A stretch of 64,000 bases of DNA from Nitzschia sp. DOCU1 (Eukaryota > Bacillariophyta > Bacillariophyceae > Bacillariales > Bacillariaceae), in assembly GCA_951394045.1 (NCBI GenBank), contig OX595987.1, positions 2,542,001-2,606,000 on the forward strand, read 5' to 3'. The position numbers and the translations under genes are program-made. Position 1 is the first letter of the stretch; every line of letters starts with the position of its first letter. Of this stretch, positions 8,482-20,075 are shown piece by piece. Below the pieces are notes generated by a model. The model saw nothing but the letters and a program-made list of their open reading frames with translations, made no database searches and was not told where the DNA came from.

Positions 8482-10335
8482 TTACGCCATTAGACCAGCT
8501 TTGTCAGGTACCGCAGCGGCTGGTGTCATCTCCACGGACACGCCGCTCGCACCTCGTTGTTGGATGACCTTCTTTTCAGCTTCCAGAATCGAGGTATCGC
8601 CGGTGATTTCGGCAAAGTATACGGACATGTCTTCCAAAGAACGTCCCTTAGTCTCTGGAAGCAAGAAGTAAATGAAAATGGCCACCAAGACACAAACTCC
8701 GGCAAGCATGAAGAAAAAGCTACCCCAGCCAATAGCGTTGACGACCGACAAGAAGGTAGACGCCATGAGGGTAGCGGTGATACGGTTGAAGAATGTTGCC
8801 ATGGACATGGCTTTGGCACGAATACTGGTAGCAAAAATCTCCGATGGAATCAACCACGCTCCAGGTCCGGTACCAATGCTGAAGAATGCCATATACAATG
8901 CTAGCCCACCAATCGTCCATGCAGTACCCGTGTTCTTGTCCCCGAGGAAGCTGAGAGCAACCAAGACCAGAGCAACGATCATACCTAACGAACACAACGA
9001 TGAGTAATCTTGCGGCTTGCGTAGCCACACCTGCGTTTCCCATCGAACTTACCGGCAAGAGAAATGAAGAAAAGAGGCCTTCGTCCCCTCTTATCGAAAA
9101 AGTGTCCACCCACCATGATGAATAAGAGCTTGATAACACCCAACATCATCAACACAGCAAGCCTAGCCTTTTCACTTTGGATTCCAGACTCTTCCAAAAC
9201 ATCCATGAGGTAGTACTGAATGGCATCAATTCCCACGGCTTGCTGGGTAACAGCGGCACCCACACCAACAATGAGCATTCGACGGATAGCGGGAGTTGGG
9301 AAAAAGATTACATGCCAGCCCACCGCCTGTTCAGCAATGCGTTCACGCTCAATTGCTTCCTGAATATCACGTACAATAGGCTCGACATTGAATCCTGATC
9401 AAAGTGCATCAGGTGAGGGAATTGGCTCATCCAGTTTCCAATGCAAAAATAGCCCGCAATTCTTACCTTCAGGATACAACCGTTGCAAAATCCCCTTTGC
9501 TTCTTCCACTTGCCCCTTGTCGACCAAGAAGCGTGGAGATTCCGGCATAACTTTCTGTACCAAGATGATCATCACAATCGGCAAGACGCATCCCATGATG
9601 AACATGAGACGCCACTCCAGGTTGTCTTCCACACCGTAGAATACAATTCCCGAAAAGAAGCCCAACACAAGGCCAACGTTGATTGCGATTTCAGACCAGG
9701 TGACTAGGCGACCACGATGAGCAGCGGGGGAGATTTCTGCAATATAAAGAGGGTCAATCTAAGAAGGCCGGATTCCGCGTGAGTCTTTATGCACTTTTCC
9801 ATCCAAGACACCAGGTAATTTCTGCACTTACCGCAAGGCCGAATCCAATGCCCAAACCCACAAAGACACGTCCAGCCATCAATGTGGTGTAATTTTGAGC
9901 AGCAGCCATGATAATCGAACCAATAATGAATCCCAAAGCCGCGACTTTGAAAGAATGGCGACGCCCATATCGGTCGCAGATCCAATGAGAAAATACAGCC
10001 CCAAAGATACTCCAGAGATTGAGACTTCCAACAAAGAGTTCTCGTTGGACATCGGTCAGCCCCAAATCAGTCTGAATCAAAGATCCAGCGTGCGTGCTAA
10101 CACCCACATCGTAACCCAAGTTACACGAGTTGACGGCAGCGCAAAGTGCAAAGATAAATGTCGAGCGCGTTAACGTGATGTTGTGGTCGCTGAAGTCTCC
10201 ACTGTGCTCGCCTTCGTGCGTCTTGTAGATTTGACCGGTTGCTGGCGTCTCTACGCCGCCGCCTCTGGATAAGTTTGTTGCCATTGTATCTGGAAGAAGA
10301 GTCGAGTGCTTATCGATGCTTTCCTCGTTGAACAT
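8482..10335 (-). CDS. Major facilitator sugar transporter
   Basis: Deduced exons are 10335-9832, 9758-9467, 9394-9053 and 8984-8482, with introns of 68-73 nt, giving 546 residues. Twelve hydrophobic segments and the sugar-porter signatures are present: DRYGRRHS after TM2, the IDPLYIAEISPA region, PESPRFLVDKG before the central loop, DKRGRRPLF, and PETKGRSLEDM after TM12. Exon 2 starts at the ATTGAC after CTTAG; a decoy TTGCAG inside that exon (about 9740) would break the frame. The family imports hexoses, inositol or similar polyols by proton symport or facilitated diffusion; the substrate here is not determined. There is no plastid presequence, so the plasma membrane or vacuole is likely. 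It is head-to-head with another MFS gene. Confidence 0.9.
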
Positions 10336-11261
10336 GAAATACGACAACCTCTTTGGCTGCTTCTCATTTATTGTTTTGGGGTCCCAGTTGTTTGCGCTGG
10401 GTCATTTTGGCCTTGCGATCTTTTTTCTGCACAGGTTGAATTGCTTTGGGCTCTCCGTAGCGTGATTCAAGTGACGGCTACGTTGGAGCGCCGGCCCGAC
10501 CAGCTATGTTCGGGAGTCGAGTCGAGTTTTAAAAATTCATGCGCTCGCAGATAATGCCGATCCAACGGTCGCAACAATCGATAAGATACGATGCTCTTTC
10601 TGGAATAGCAATATCTTTGGTCTCTCACCTTCAATGGCGAGGTAGAAAATGCTATGCATTATTTCTCCAACATCCCTCTCTAAAAGATTCCAACACCGGC
10701 TAGTATTTTATGTTGTGCTATCTGTATTCGTGGGAGGAACGGGAAGAGCCAACGACGCCACAAGACGACATAATGGCGTCGATCCTTCAGATGTCTAGCA
10801 ATAGGAAAGGTCCTCTTCCCAGAAAATTATTCCGGTGTCCAAGTAAAGCTATAATAGGTTAGCTACGGTAGACTAGAGAGAAGAGTGCGATGTCAATGCA
10901 CTTTTCTATCTGGTGAATGGAGTCCCGGGGATCGATAGTGGATGGGCGGTCTTGCCTGATTCGACTAAATAGACTACCCTTTTGGGGCGCCTCCACAGCG
11001 CGCCGATCGACCTCTGTGTTTAGAATTCCCAAGATGGCGTCACTCCGAGCGAGAATTCCTTCCGACAAACCTCAAGAGGATTTGGCGACAAGAACGAGAG
11101 GAAACGGGAAGTGCGTTATTCATTCTTGAGATCCTTTAACACCCATGCCATTGACTCGTATACGCTCGGAGTGAAACTGTGATTGATGGTACAGGAGACA
11201 GTTGATTGCTGCCGTTTCGAAATTTCATTCAGGGGGGCAGGTCGGAGCCACCCGTCATAAA
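10336..11261. other. Head-to-head gap between two MFS transporter genes
   Basis: This 926-bp gap lies between divergent start codons and probably contains both promoters. No coding domain, RNA gene or repeat is visible. Confidence 0.4.
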
Positions 11262-13126
11262 ATGCAAATGGGGAAGTTTCCTTTTGACATGTCAAAAACT
11301 CAGGGCCCCGATTATGGAACGGACTCGCCCAAGTCCATCTTTCGCAAATGTTTTCCTTATAGAGCCACAGATTCCAAGTTTCTGCCGTCCTGGAAAATGC
11401 GGATCGGATTGTTCATGTTTGGTGTCCTGCAAAATGGCTTGTCCGGAGGCCTTATCTTTGGATGGGCAAGTATCGATCAGTCATTGCTGGCAGAACCACA
11501 AGAATCAGGTGGGGCCGGGCTAAGCTTGAAAGAAACAACAACAATGTTCTCATGGTCGACCAGCATCTCCATGGTCGCTGCCTTGATCCTGGGTGCCGTG
11601 TTGGACTACAGCGGCCCCAGGATTGCTTCAATGATTTCCTGTTGGAGCATTGCGATCGGATGCATCATCTTTGCATTTTCCAAACATTTCTTCGGCTTTG
11701 CATTGGGAACAATATTGTTTGGGTTTGGAGGCCCGGGCATCGGCAATTGCATTATTCACTTGGCAAATCTTTTCCCAGGGAATGAAAATCTGGCAATGAG
11801 TACTCTCAGTGGAAGCATTGCCTTTTCTTTTAGCGTCTTTGCAATCTTTGACTCTCTGTGGAGCGAGTACGAAAACCTTTCGTTTCGAGATATTTTCATT
11901 GGTTTTGCGGTTATCCTCTTCTTTCTAGGGATTGGGGCCATCTCACTCTTTCCGGATGAGCCTTATGAGCAGCTTGTGGACGAAGATATCGCAGACAGCG
12001 ATGAAGACGCTCCCAGCGAGACGGGTGATGAATTCAGGCCACTCCTGTCGGAACGATCTATCCCCGAACATGAACCCGCGCCACAAGAGGACATTGCCAG
12101 GATTTCAGCGATGGAACTTTCTGGCCAGCATCACGACAAGCACCATCACAGCGCACATGCACCTCCACGAATATCCTTTATTGTGGAACAGCCATTCAAT
12201 TCGTACCTTCGCGACAAACAGAGAATGGTGCAGCGAACTAATTCCTATGTCGCTTCGAGCAAGTCCCTGGCAAGGGGTGGCCCGGCTGTTAGTCTCAAAG
12301 ATCAGCCCTTCGTGAACCAGCTCACCAGCGCCTCGTATTTGCGGGCGTTCTTTGTATTTCTTGTGTCTACATTTGTCACCAACTTTTACGTCGGTACTCT
12401 TTCGACTGAAGTAAGTATAAGGGTGTGTCTAATTTAGCGGTTGCTTGCTCTTGCAAACCTCACCATCGTCGCCTTGCTTTTTCCAACTTTCAGCTCAAAG
12501 ATCGACAGGACTTTACTGCAGAAACGCGGCATGAATTATCGCGATGGTTCACCATCATCATGTCCATGGGTATCGTCGCCTCGTTGCTTGTAGGCTCGTT
12601 AATTGATCGCATTGGTTTGGAGTTCTGTACGGCAATGACATTGATGTTTGGCCAACTCCAAATGATCTTGCTTCTCTTTGGCAGCGCCAGCGAAACGATG
12701 ATGATTCTGAGCTTTGTGGCATACACCATGTTCAGATCCTTTTTGTATCCCGTCTTTATCGGATCCTTGACTTCGCGACTTGGATTCAAATACTTTGGAA
12801 TTCTTTTAGGCCTTGGGTTTGCCTTGTCAGGTGTCGTGCAGCTCTTGTTCCCAGTACTGGTGCACTTTGTGCAGGGGGACTGCCATCTGTTGGAGGACGC
12901 TCGAGAGGAAGAAGCCCTAGGAGGTGCTCCAGAGTGCGACCATGGCAAATGGCATGTGACGGAAGTTGTTCAATTCTTTCTTTTGGGTGCCATGCATATT
13001 GTACCCATTCTTGACCATTTGGACACCGTGGCCCGCGAGAGACAAATCCAACTTCTTTTGTTGTCTCCTTCACCTCGCAAGACTATGTACCGGTATGGCA
13101 GTGGCAGTGAGAACTCTGATTCTTAA
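11262..13126 (+). CDS. Major facilitator transporter, SLC43/LAT3-like amino acid transporter
   Basis: Exons 11262-12410 and 12494-13126 are joined by an 83-nt intron (GTAAGT..TCAG, phase 0), giving 593 residues. About twelve membrane segments are visible in two halves. The first half has the SLC43-type pattern: an N-terminal helix with GVLQNGLSGGLIFGWASI, a GAVLDYSGPR loop, FGFGGPGIGNCIIHLANLFP, and a helix starting LSGSIAFSFSVF. A long acidic and histidine-containing cytoplasmic loop (EDIADSDEDA.., HHDKHHHSAH) separates the halves. SLC43 proteins move large neutral amino acids by facilitated diffusion; assignment is by pattern and the substrate is inference. The start is uncertain: the frame is open to 11202 (TTG), and 11262 is the first ATG. 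Confidence 0.65.
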
Positions 13127-13271
13127 CATTGTTGTTCCTACACCCAAAAAATGATTGCAGTGTGACTCTACGCCGCTTATAGGGACTATGAACAGCAAAG
13201 CCGTTGACTGCTATATCCCACGATCTAGGATGAAACATCCAGTAAGACCATACTAGTAGATTCGAAAAGGT

Positions 13272-13855
13272 CTATACAGTAGTACTTGGAGGAAGCGGCT
13301 CCCTTCTTGTAGTAGCTCGCCTTTTCCCACCCCCCGTGTCCTCGTCGGTCTCATCATCGTCGTCCAATTCATCATCCGTGTCGGGAACATCCGGCATGAG
13401 TCCGGGATTTGTCGGGTAAGGTTCATGTCTCGTTTGTTCCGCACGGTATTTCCAAATTTGCTTTTCGTCTTCACTCGTCCCAGCCCACTGGCGAGCCAAT
13501 GCCGAAATAATGTCTTTGGATGCAAGTTCCGGGTTGTCCTTTTTGATCAATTCGAAATTCTCGTGGACAAAGAGTGTATAGGCTGTATGGGAAGAAGTCT
13601 GGCGTTTTCGTTTCTTTCGTCCAGCTGTTGTCAGTCGGCCGGCCATTGAGTCGGAGGAATAAAGCAAGCCACAAGGCGGATATGAGATACACACCAGTCA
13701 GAACAATAAGCAAGAATGCGTTTGCGTACCGTACCTTCTAATGTGTTGGCCTCAATGGCTGCTGCCGTGTTTCGTAAACTCTTGGCACGATCTTCCGCTT
13801 GCTGCGCTTCACATCGCAAGAACGCAATGAACGCTTGAGCAGCTACATTCGTCAT
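13272..13855 (-). CDS. HMG-box protein with acidic C-terminal tail
   Basis: Exons 13855-13735 and 13624-13272 are joined by a 110-nt intron (GTACGG..ACAG, phase 1), giving 157 residues. After splicing, a basic patch (AGRKKRKRQ) leads into an HMG box at about residues 48-110 with TAYTLFVHENFELIKKDNPE and WAGTSEDEKQIWKYRAEQ. An acidic tail follows (DVPDTDDELDDDDETDED). This resembles HMGB-type chromatin architectural proteins, which bend DNA. Exon 1 encodes a short alanine-rich helix. The acceptor was chosen to keep frame and basic patch; an upstream acceptor would add residues but keep the HMG box. It is head-to-head with the sulfotransferase gene. Confidence 0.75.
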
Positions 13856-14277
13856 CTCAAGGTTGCCGATACTACAGTAGCCAGCCAACAATCCAGGTGA
13901 ATGAAAAAAATCAAAGTTACAGATTGGTATACTGTGTTGGACGGTATAATCGGCGCAGAAGTCGCTTCTGCATCATGGTGAGATCGTAAAAAGGGGGAGG
14001 CGCTGCTTCCCTGACTTTTGCAGTGTGTGAGGACCATGGCCAAATGTACTTGGAGGCTTAGTAATTTCGACCTACACGACCACATCACAAGTCGAATAAT
14101 GAGGGGAAACAATCTGGGGATCCCCAAACGTTTTGACGATCGCGCCTCTCCATTTTTTCTCAGATTTTGAACGATGCCACAGCCATGGCAATGCTGGACT
14201 GACTGTCCCATAAATCCACTACTGTTGTCGCATCGGGATTCCTTGTACGAGGCTACCCTCCATCAGTTGTCATTGGA
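13856..14277. other. Head-to-head gap between HMG-box and sulfotransferase genes
   Basis: This 422-bp gap lies between divergent starts. A 119-codon minus-strand frame crosses it but begins without a convincing start and has no domain. Confidence 0.4.
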
Positions 14278-15386
14278 GTGAAACACAGCAATCGTGACGT
14301 ATTTCTAATGAGGCGGAAACCAGATGTGTTCAAGCTCAGGAACATTGGCTTTGTTCTGGTCATAGTGACGTATGCTGGGCTCCAACTGTTTCTGCTTCGG
14401 TCCGCAGGATTACGATATGGTGGGAATGATGATCTCTCTTCTTTCGAAATGTATTTAATATCGCCCACGATATCGCAATTGGATGTGCCGGAATTCCCAG
14501 AGGTACCAATCGACCTCACCCAGGAGATTCAAAAGGGGCTCGATTACGCTCGGTCCGTCAAGAGTACAAAGCGTAAGCTTTTGTTTCTTCACATTCCCAA
14601 AACAGCGGGATCTGCCATTGAAGATGTCGGTGGATTTCAGGCAAATCTACCCTGGGGCTCCTGTTTGTTCAGGCATTGGCCTAAACGAAAAAGTTGCAAA
14701 TTCCCACCTGGCCAGTTCAAATGGCCAAGTAAAATCGGGTAAGTCTCCGTGTCATAACAGCGACTATTGGATTTGATGAATCAAACCTTGTTGCAGCTCA
14801 CCAAGCTTCTTTGGCGTTCTTTCCGTGGCTCTACATCAGCTATTGGCATCTGCCAAAACAACTTTTCCCTTTGAAAGGGGTAAATCCTTACCACGGGGCC
14901 GACATTTTTGCTGTAGTTCGAGATCCCTATGACCGATTACTGAGTGAATTCTACTACATTTGCAGAAGAAAGCCTTCGAAATACTGGAATGCTATTGATT
15001 GTAACGTAGCACGAATCCACGAACCTGAGTACATGAACGAGTGGATCCAACACAAGCTAAACGAGTTTTCACCACACTTCAGTTCGCCTGAGGATCTGCT
15101 GAAATACAATGGACATTATACTCCCCAGTTTCAATTCTTGGTTTCGTATCCGTCCGGAGTTCGAATGGTAGACTATGTCTTACGAATGGACAATTTGAAT
15201 CCGGAGTTCGATGCCTTGATGAAAGCCTACAGGATAAATGCAACAATGCCGCCTCACAAAACGAATGCTGCCCGCAATGAGACCCATGACCTGGGGAAAG
15301 AACATTTCGATAAGCAAACGCTGAAACTGTTCAATGAGCGGTATGGGTATGACGTGCATATCTTGGATGACGGAAAACTTCCTTGA
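14278..15386 (+). CDS. Type II membrane carbohydrate sulfotransferase-like protein
   Basis: The protein has a short cytoplasmic N-terminus, a signal anchor at about residues 20-40 (IGFVLVIVTYAGLQLFLL) and a lumenal domain. That domain carries the PAPS-binding 5' phosphosulfate loop (LFLHIPKTAGSAIE) and a 3' phosphate motif region (AVVRDPYDRLLSEFYY). This matches Golgi sulfotransferases that transfer sulfate from PAPS to glycans. Exon 2 is 14797-15386. The best-fitting exon 1 is 14278-14728 (donor AA|GTAAAA), giving 346 residues. The stronger-looking GTAAGT donor at 14739 leaves the downstream domain out of frame with the clear acceptor at 14796. Sulfated polysaccharides are typical of diatom walls and exudates, so a role there is inference. 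Confidence 0.72.
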
Positions 15387-15437
15387 TCCACGCATCCTCG
15401 ATGATTCTTTCAATCGGCATTCGGGCCCAATGTGTGC

Positions 15438-17102
15438 CTACATGGTAGGGGACGAAGATGATTTAAGTAGCTGAATGGGCCCTTTGCTGTCCACAATTTT
15501 CACGGCCGACGTCAGACCACGCATGAGTTGGAGTGTAATCAAAGCGATCCATACGTTCACCAACGTATCGGCAAAGCCCGACTGTTGGAGAATCAAAAAG
15601 GCAGCGGCTGCCGTTCCTGCGCTCAAAGCCATGGATTTGGCCTGATAGGTAAACTCGGAAGCTCCCTGAAGGACTCCATCTGCCGCAAAGACCAGTGAAT
15701 TTAAAGGTTGAGCCAATATAATAATGGTGAGAATTTCGGAGAGTGCCACTTGCGTCCCTTCGTCGGTTGTAAAGAACGTAATTAGGAAACCTGTCGAGTA
15801 CCCAATTTGTAGCATCGTCGCGAGAGACAAACCGAGGGCAGCACTGTAGACAAAAACAGTGGTCGAAATATCCCTGACGTCGTCCTGGTCGTTACGACCG
15901 AGCCCATCAGCTACCAGACCCTGGGAGGCAGCAGCCAATGCGTCAGAAATGAACGAACAAAGAACCCAAAGTTGAATAGCGATTTGATGGGCGCTTATAC
16001 TGGAGGCTGCCCCACCTGGTACGGTCTCTCCTCCACGTGCCGCAAACGCCGCAGCAGCCGACAGGGATATCTGAAGGGACAAGGAGCGAAAGAATACCGA
16101 GGAAGATGCCACGATGAGAGGCTTGACCTCCTCCCATGGCGGCACGGCCACCGTAGGTGTCACCACCAGCGTATCTTTTTCCTTTCGTCCCAGTTGCCCG
16201 TCGGCAGAAGGAAGCCGTCCAGACAAAACTCCAAGAAAGAGCAAAGCCGAAATCCATTCTGCAGTTGTCGTGGCAATGGCCGCACCAGCAGGACCCATAT
16301 GTAGATAGGCAATGAGCACTATGTCAAGAGCCAAGTTGATTAGATTTGCCAATACAAGAATCACAATAGGAGTCTTTGTGTCCAAATAGCCTCGAAGTAT
16401 TCCTGTGGAGGCCTCGATGCAAAATACCGCCGGTGCAGCAACCGCTCTCATCGTCAGGAAATCGATAGCATACCCATTTGCTTCTGGTCCCGATATTGAA
16501 GTCCCCATGACCGACAGCAGTGGCTGTCGAAAGACGATAAGGCCAATCGATAAGATTCCACCCAACAAAAGGGCCAGGGAGAGTGCTTGACCTCCGGTGG
16601 CAAGAGCGTCGGCCTCCTTACCAGAGGCTCGCTTTGAGCTCACGAGTGGGGTTGTGGCCGTGCAGAGAAAATTGAACAAATAAAATGAGAATGTCAACAA
16701 AGCCGCGGCCGACCCCATTCCAGCCAATTCATTTGATGATTCACTGAATCGTCCCACAAACGCGGTGTCAGCGAGTGTCAGAAGCGGGTCGATCAGCAAG
16801 GCCCCGAGCGCCGGAACGGATAAATCCAAGATTCGTCGACCCGTTGAAATCGTTTCGTCTTCTTGGAGAGAGGACTCCCTGGAAGGCACGACAATGACCT
16901 CCTCCTCGTCGGCTGTCGCATGGATTGCACTTGTAGAGGTACGGATGGATGACACGCCGTCAATGGCTTGGTATCCAGGGCGAGGTGATCTTGGTAGAAG
17001 AGGCCGAACAAAGCAATCGCATGATGACGACATCGCACCAAAAATGACAAGGTGCAACAATATCACCAAGAAACCGGACCCCGTATACGTGTCGACCTTC
17101 AT
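15438..17102 (-). CDS. MATE-family transporter (DinF/EDS5-like), possibly plastid
   Basis: A single exon encodes 554 residues from ATG 17102. Twelve membrane segments in two MATE halves are visible. The first begins DLSVPALGALLIDPLLTLADTAFVGRF, a characteristic MATE start, followed by RGYLDTKTPI and the second-half helix with AHQIAIQLWVL. The family exports organic cations, flavonoid-like or phenolic compounds by ion antiport; the closest plant relatives (DTX44-47/EDS5) sit in the chloroplast envelope. The N-terminus is a signal peptide (GFLVILLHLVIFGA) followed by SSSCDCFVRPLLPRSPRP, which could be a bipartite plastid presequence but lacks a clean AFAP. A TTGCAG just before the ATG could be a 3' splice site of an upstream exon. 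Confidence 0.82.
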   Translation of the reverse strand: MKVDTYTGSGFLVILLHLVIFGAMSSSCDCFVRPLLPRSPRPGYQAIDGVSSIRTSTSAIHATADEEEVIVVPSRESSLQEDETISTGRRILDLSVPALGALLIDPLLTLADTAFVGRFSESSNELAGMGSAAALLTFSFYLFNFLCTATTPLVSSKRASGKEADALATGGQALSLALLLGGILSIGLIVFRQPLLSVMGTSISGPEANGYAIDFLTMRAVAAPAVFCIEASTGILRGYLDTKTPIVILVLANLINLALDIVLIAYLHMGPAGAAIATTTAEWISALLFLGVLSGRLPSADGQLGRKEKDTLVVTPTVAVPPWEEVKPLIVASSSVFFRSLSLQISLSAAAAFAARGGETVPGGAASSISAHQIAIQLWVLCSFISDALAAASQGLVADGLGRNDQDDVRDISTTVFVYSAALGLSLATMLQIGYSTGFLITFFTTDEGTQVALSEILTIIILAQPLNSLVFAADGVLQGASEFTYQAKSMALSAGTAAAAFLILQQSGFADTLVNVWIALITLQLMRGLTSAVKIVDSKGPIQLLKSSSSPTM

Positions 17103-17871
17103 CTGCAAATCCAGCGGCGGATTTTATTGTCCCAAACAATTGAGAAGGCTGAAGGATGCCTTGCAAAATCCCGGCGTAGAGTATGCTCACGGGTACCCTG
17201 AGATGTATAGTATGGTTGCCATCGTCGTTCGCCCCGATACTCTTGTCGTTCTTCGAAAACACATCGTCATTGTGTCGGATGGTTCCAATCGACGCAGTGA
17301 CGTTGTTGCACGTGACGTCATCGTCATTTTTTCTACTCCGTGTCGCGGTGCGTCTGTTAGTCTGGCCATGCTACCGCCCTCATGGTTCGAGTTGGTCAAC
17401 CCGACCAGTAGAGTACTTCCCCCCCTGCTACTATTGTACAGCATGAAGGCTGGGCTGGAGCCTCGCGGATGCAAACAACACAATACGGTTCGATTGCAAC
17501 GATGGGTGTTGTTACTTAACAACATAATAGTTTTCTTTTGTAGATTTCGTTCAAGAGTTGATATCGTTGTGATTATTCTAGGGGAAGGAATAATAACTTG
17601 ACGAGCTACCTCTCGAAGATGGTACCTGCACGCGGTGTGTAGGTGGTGCCACTACTTTTACGTAGTCGAGGGACAGAAAGCAAACTCGGGGGAGTCTGCC
17701 TGATGAAAACATGCAACTGCGGAGCCCCCTGTGCGAGAGGAAAAGATATCCCGGTACATACTTGGGCAAGAATCTTCTGATCACTCTTTCCTGTACTCTA
17801 CAACTAGAGACGAAGCGAATAGGTGTTGCCGTGTTGGCGATAATGTTGCTTATGACGGGGCATTCCTCCAT
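17103..17871. other. Intergenic region
   Basis: This 769-bp gap lies between two minus-strand genes, the 3' end of bestrophin 1 and the start of the MATE gene. Long open frames on the plus strand in and around it are antisense shadows of the MATE gene or lack start and domain. Nothing else is recognised. Confidence 0.4.
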
Positions 17872-19284
17872 TCACGGTGCCATAATGCCACCCTCAACAC
17901 CCTTTTCCACTGAATCTTCGCATTCACCTCCCTGCATATCAAGGTTGGCATCGTGAACGACGAGGCCCTGCACTGAATTTGTCATGATCAAGCAGTACGC
18001 ATCCAGCGCCAAGTGATTCGGCCGGCGACGATCAAATGGGATTTCCACCTCGCTCGATACACCTTCGATGCCGAACAAGGCAAACGCCGTAAATGTTACC
18101 AAAGGAATCGTGCCCCACTTCCAGTCTGTCACCCAAACGTATGGCAGCAACATACAATATAGGAAAAGCAACGTACGTAGGTGCGTCACGTAGGCAATCG
18201 GAAGTGGAGTCGACCGAATCTTTTCCATTCCAGAAACTTGACCAATGAGTTCGCTGACGTAGTTTTCAATTGAATTGAGTTGGATCGCATATGCATGGGC
18301 CAGATGGGGTGGAGTCGCCGCGTCGACTTTGAGTGCCTTTTGTAAATAGAATCGAATCATAGACGCTGCATAAAGAGGAGCGTGATCTGCGTCCTGCATC
18401 TTGGAAATTTGATCGTGTGAAAGTATTCCGAATAATTCATCCGGGTTGTAGTCGTGCTCGCTGCGAATAAAGTGCATCGCCGCAACACAGAAAGCAGCAC
18501 TCCATCGGATCGCCATATCCCGGTTGCGTTGAGAATGTCCACAATACATCAAAATTCCACTGACTAAATTTCGAGTATTGTGGGTCATGTTTCCCCACAA
18601 TCCACGGGCCTCCCAGAAACGCATGGCGCATCGATTCAACCGAAATACTAGAAGAAAGGCAAGACTTGTCGTAGAGACCATTGAGAAAACCTTGTCCCAC
18701 TGTTGAAAGATTTCGTGCGACATTTCGAGTTCCACTACTTCACTGAGTATTGTCGCGAGAAGAGCGTTCAAGGCGACCACAACAAGAGGAATGAAATAAT
18801 TGTCAAATGCTCGCACCTGCGGAATGATCATCGTACAACAAAGTGAGATCGCAGAGTATCCACTAGCAATCTTGTAGTCTGCGCGCGTACCTCAAGGACC
18901 AGCATGGACCGAAACCAGCCATCTGTGCCTCGAATATGGTTCATTTGCTTGTTTCCGCCCGCTTTGAATGCAAGTTCTCTAAAAAGGAACGAAAGCTCAG
19001 TAAGCCGATGTCACACCATATGCACAACCACGAAATACTGCTTACCTTCTGTGAGCGCCAGCCAAAATATCATTCGCAAGAGGATAATTGACGTAAAGAC
19101 CAACCGAATGACGAACATCGTTCATGGACTTTTCTTTATGAATATCACGTTTGTGATGTCCCCGAGCAATCATGGACAACGAGTGCAAGAGGACCTCCCC
19201 ATCGCTTTTCGATGGCGCACCATCTTGAAACGCAGAAAGCGTTTCACATCGCGACAGCACAGGTCTTTTCTTTACTTTCGGCAT
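17872..19284 (-). CDS. Bestrophin-like anion channel 1 (bestrophin/UPF0187 family)
   Basis: Exons 19284-19046, 18978-18891 and 18816-17872 are joined by introns of 67 and 74 nt, giving 423 residues. The bestrophin-family core begins at GTDGWFRSMLVLEVRAFDNY. A transmembrane segment (FIPLVVVALNALLATIL), the LAFLLVFRLNRCAMRFWEAR block, and a late pair of helices with STPLPIAYVTHLRTLLFLY and DRRRPNHLALDAYC follow. The family forms chloride or bicarbonate channels; plastid members in algae supply bicarbonate to thylakoids. This one begins MPKVKKRPVLSRCETLS with no signal peptide or AFAP motif, so a plastid location is not supported by sequence. It is paralogous to 33605-34935. Confidence 0.85.
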
Positions 19285-19688
19285 TCTTGGTCAGTACTAA
19301 GCAAGGTCTGACGCAGTAAATAGGGTTCTTGCGCTTATAAATGCCTGTTGTGCTCCCCCCTTCTCAGATGAAAGCTGCAACCGAAAGTGCGTCCCATCGT
19401 CTTTCGTAGGTTCCTTGCTGTTTGAGATTTGGAAGTGCGTCTTTCAGCCGGATTGGAGTGACGGGACGTTAAATAACGTTATTTTAATAAGTTGGAAATC
19501 TTGGCAGGACCCAGCTGTCCTGTCGTGGTGCCCTGCCCTGATTCGCTTGTTCACTCGACACGAACGTGTTCGGTGGAACAACAAAATCAACAACTCTGTT
19601 CTTCCCTCTCGACGATGATCCTATCGCTGCATTCCGGTAGATGCCGTCGGTCATTGATCAAGTCTTCTTCATAATCGTCAACAACAAA
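19285..19688. other. Head-to-head gap
   Basis: This 404-bp gap lies between bestrophin 1 (minus) and a small orphan gene (plus). No defined promoter element is recognised. Confidence 0.4.
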
Positions 19689-20075
19689 ATGTTCACCTGC
19701 AACATGATCCGATTTTTCGTTTCGTTCCAGCTTTTGGCGTTGGCAAGTTCCTTCTCTGTGTTACCCACAAGTCGGCAGCAAATGCTTCAGGCCGCCACAA
19801 GAACGCGCCTCGCTTCCTCCGTTGAAAATGAAGAAAAAGCAGTTCAATGTTTCATCGTCAACGAGTTTGAGGTCGTAGAAGAAGGGGCTGCCCCAGAGAT
19901 TGTTTGTACCCCTGAGCCTGATGACTACGCTTGGTTCAATGGCCTTGAGGTCGAAGCGATGAAACCCGTCGGAGATGAAATCAGCGAGGATTTTCTGGAA
20001 TGCGTCGAAGGTGCTTCTCCTCGAGGTGTACCGGAATGGGAATGCAAAAAGAAGGATAATGCCACATTCCAATAA
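19689..20075 (+). CDS. Small hypothetical protein with signal peptide, possibly plastid-targeted
   Basis: A single exon of 128 residues starts at ATG 19689; the frame is open to 19641 but without a better start. The N-terminus is a hydrophobic signal peptide (MIRFFVSFQLLALASS) followed by a SSFSVLPTSRQQ stretch rich in hydroxylated and basic residues. That is compatible with a diatom bipartite plastid presequence with a variant phenylalanine motif. The remaining roughly 85 residues are acidic, with five cysteines (VQCFIVNEF, EIVCTPEPDDYAWF, FLECVEG, EWECKKK) and no recognised domain. The cysteines suggest disulfides or metal binding. I do not recognise a family, and secretion is the alternative destination. 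Confidence 0.55.
   Translation: MFTCNMIRFFVSFQLLALASSFSVLPTSRQQMLQAATRTRLASSVENEEKAVQCFIVNEFEVVEEGAAPEIVCTPEPDDYAWFNGLEVEAMKPVGDEISEDFLECVEGASPRGVPEWECKKKDNATFQ

Noticed and set aside
13852..14211. 119-codon minus-strand frame upstream of the HMG-box gene
   Set aside because: It overlaps the start of the HMG gene in another frame, has no recognisable family, and its composition looks non-coding.
16765..17601. 278-codon plus-strand frame over the start of the MATE gene
   Set aside because: It is antisense to conserved MATE coding sequence and has no domain. A long open frame opposite a real gene is expected by chance here.
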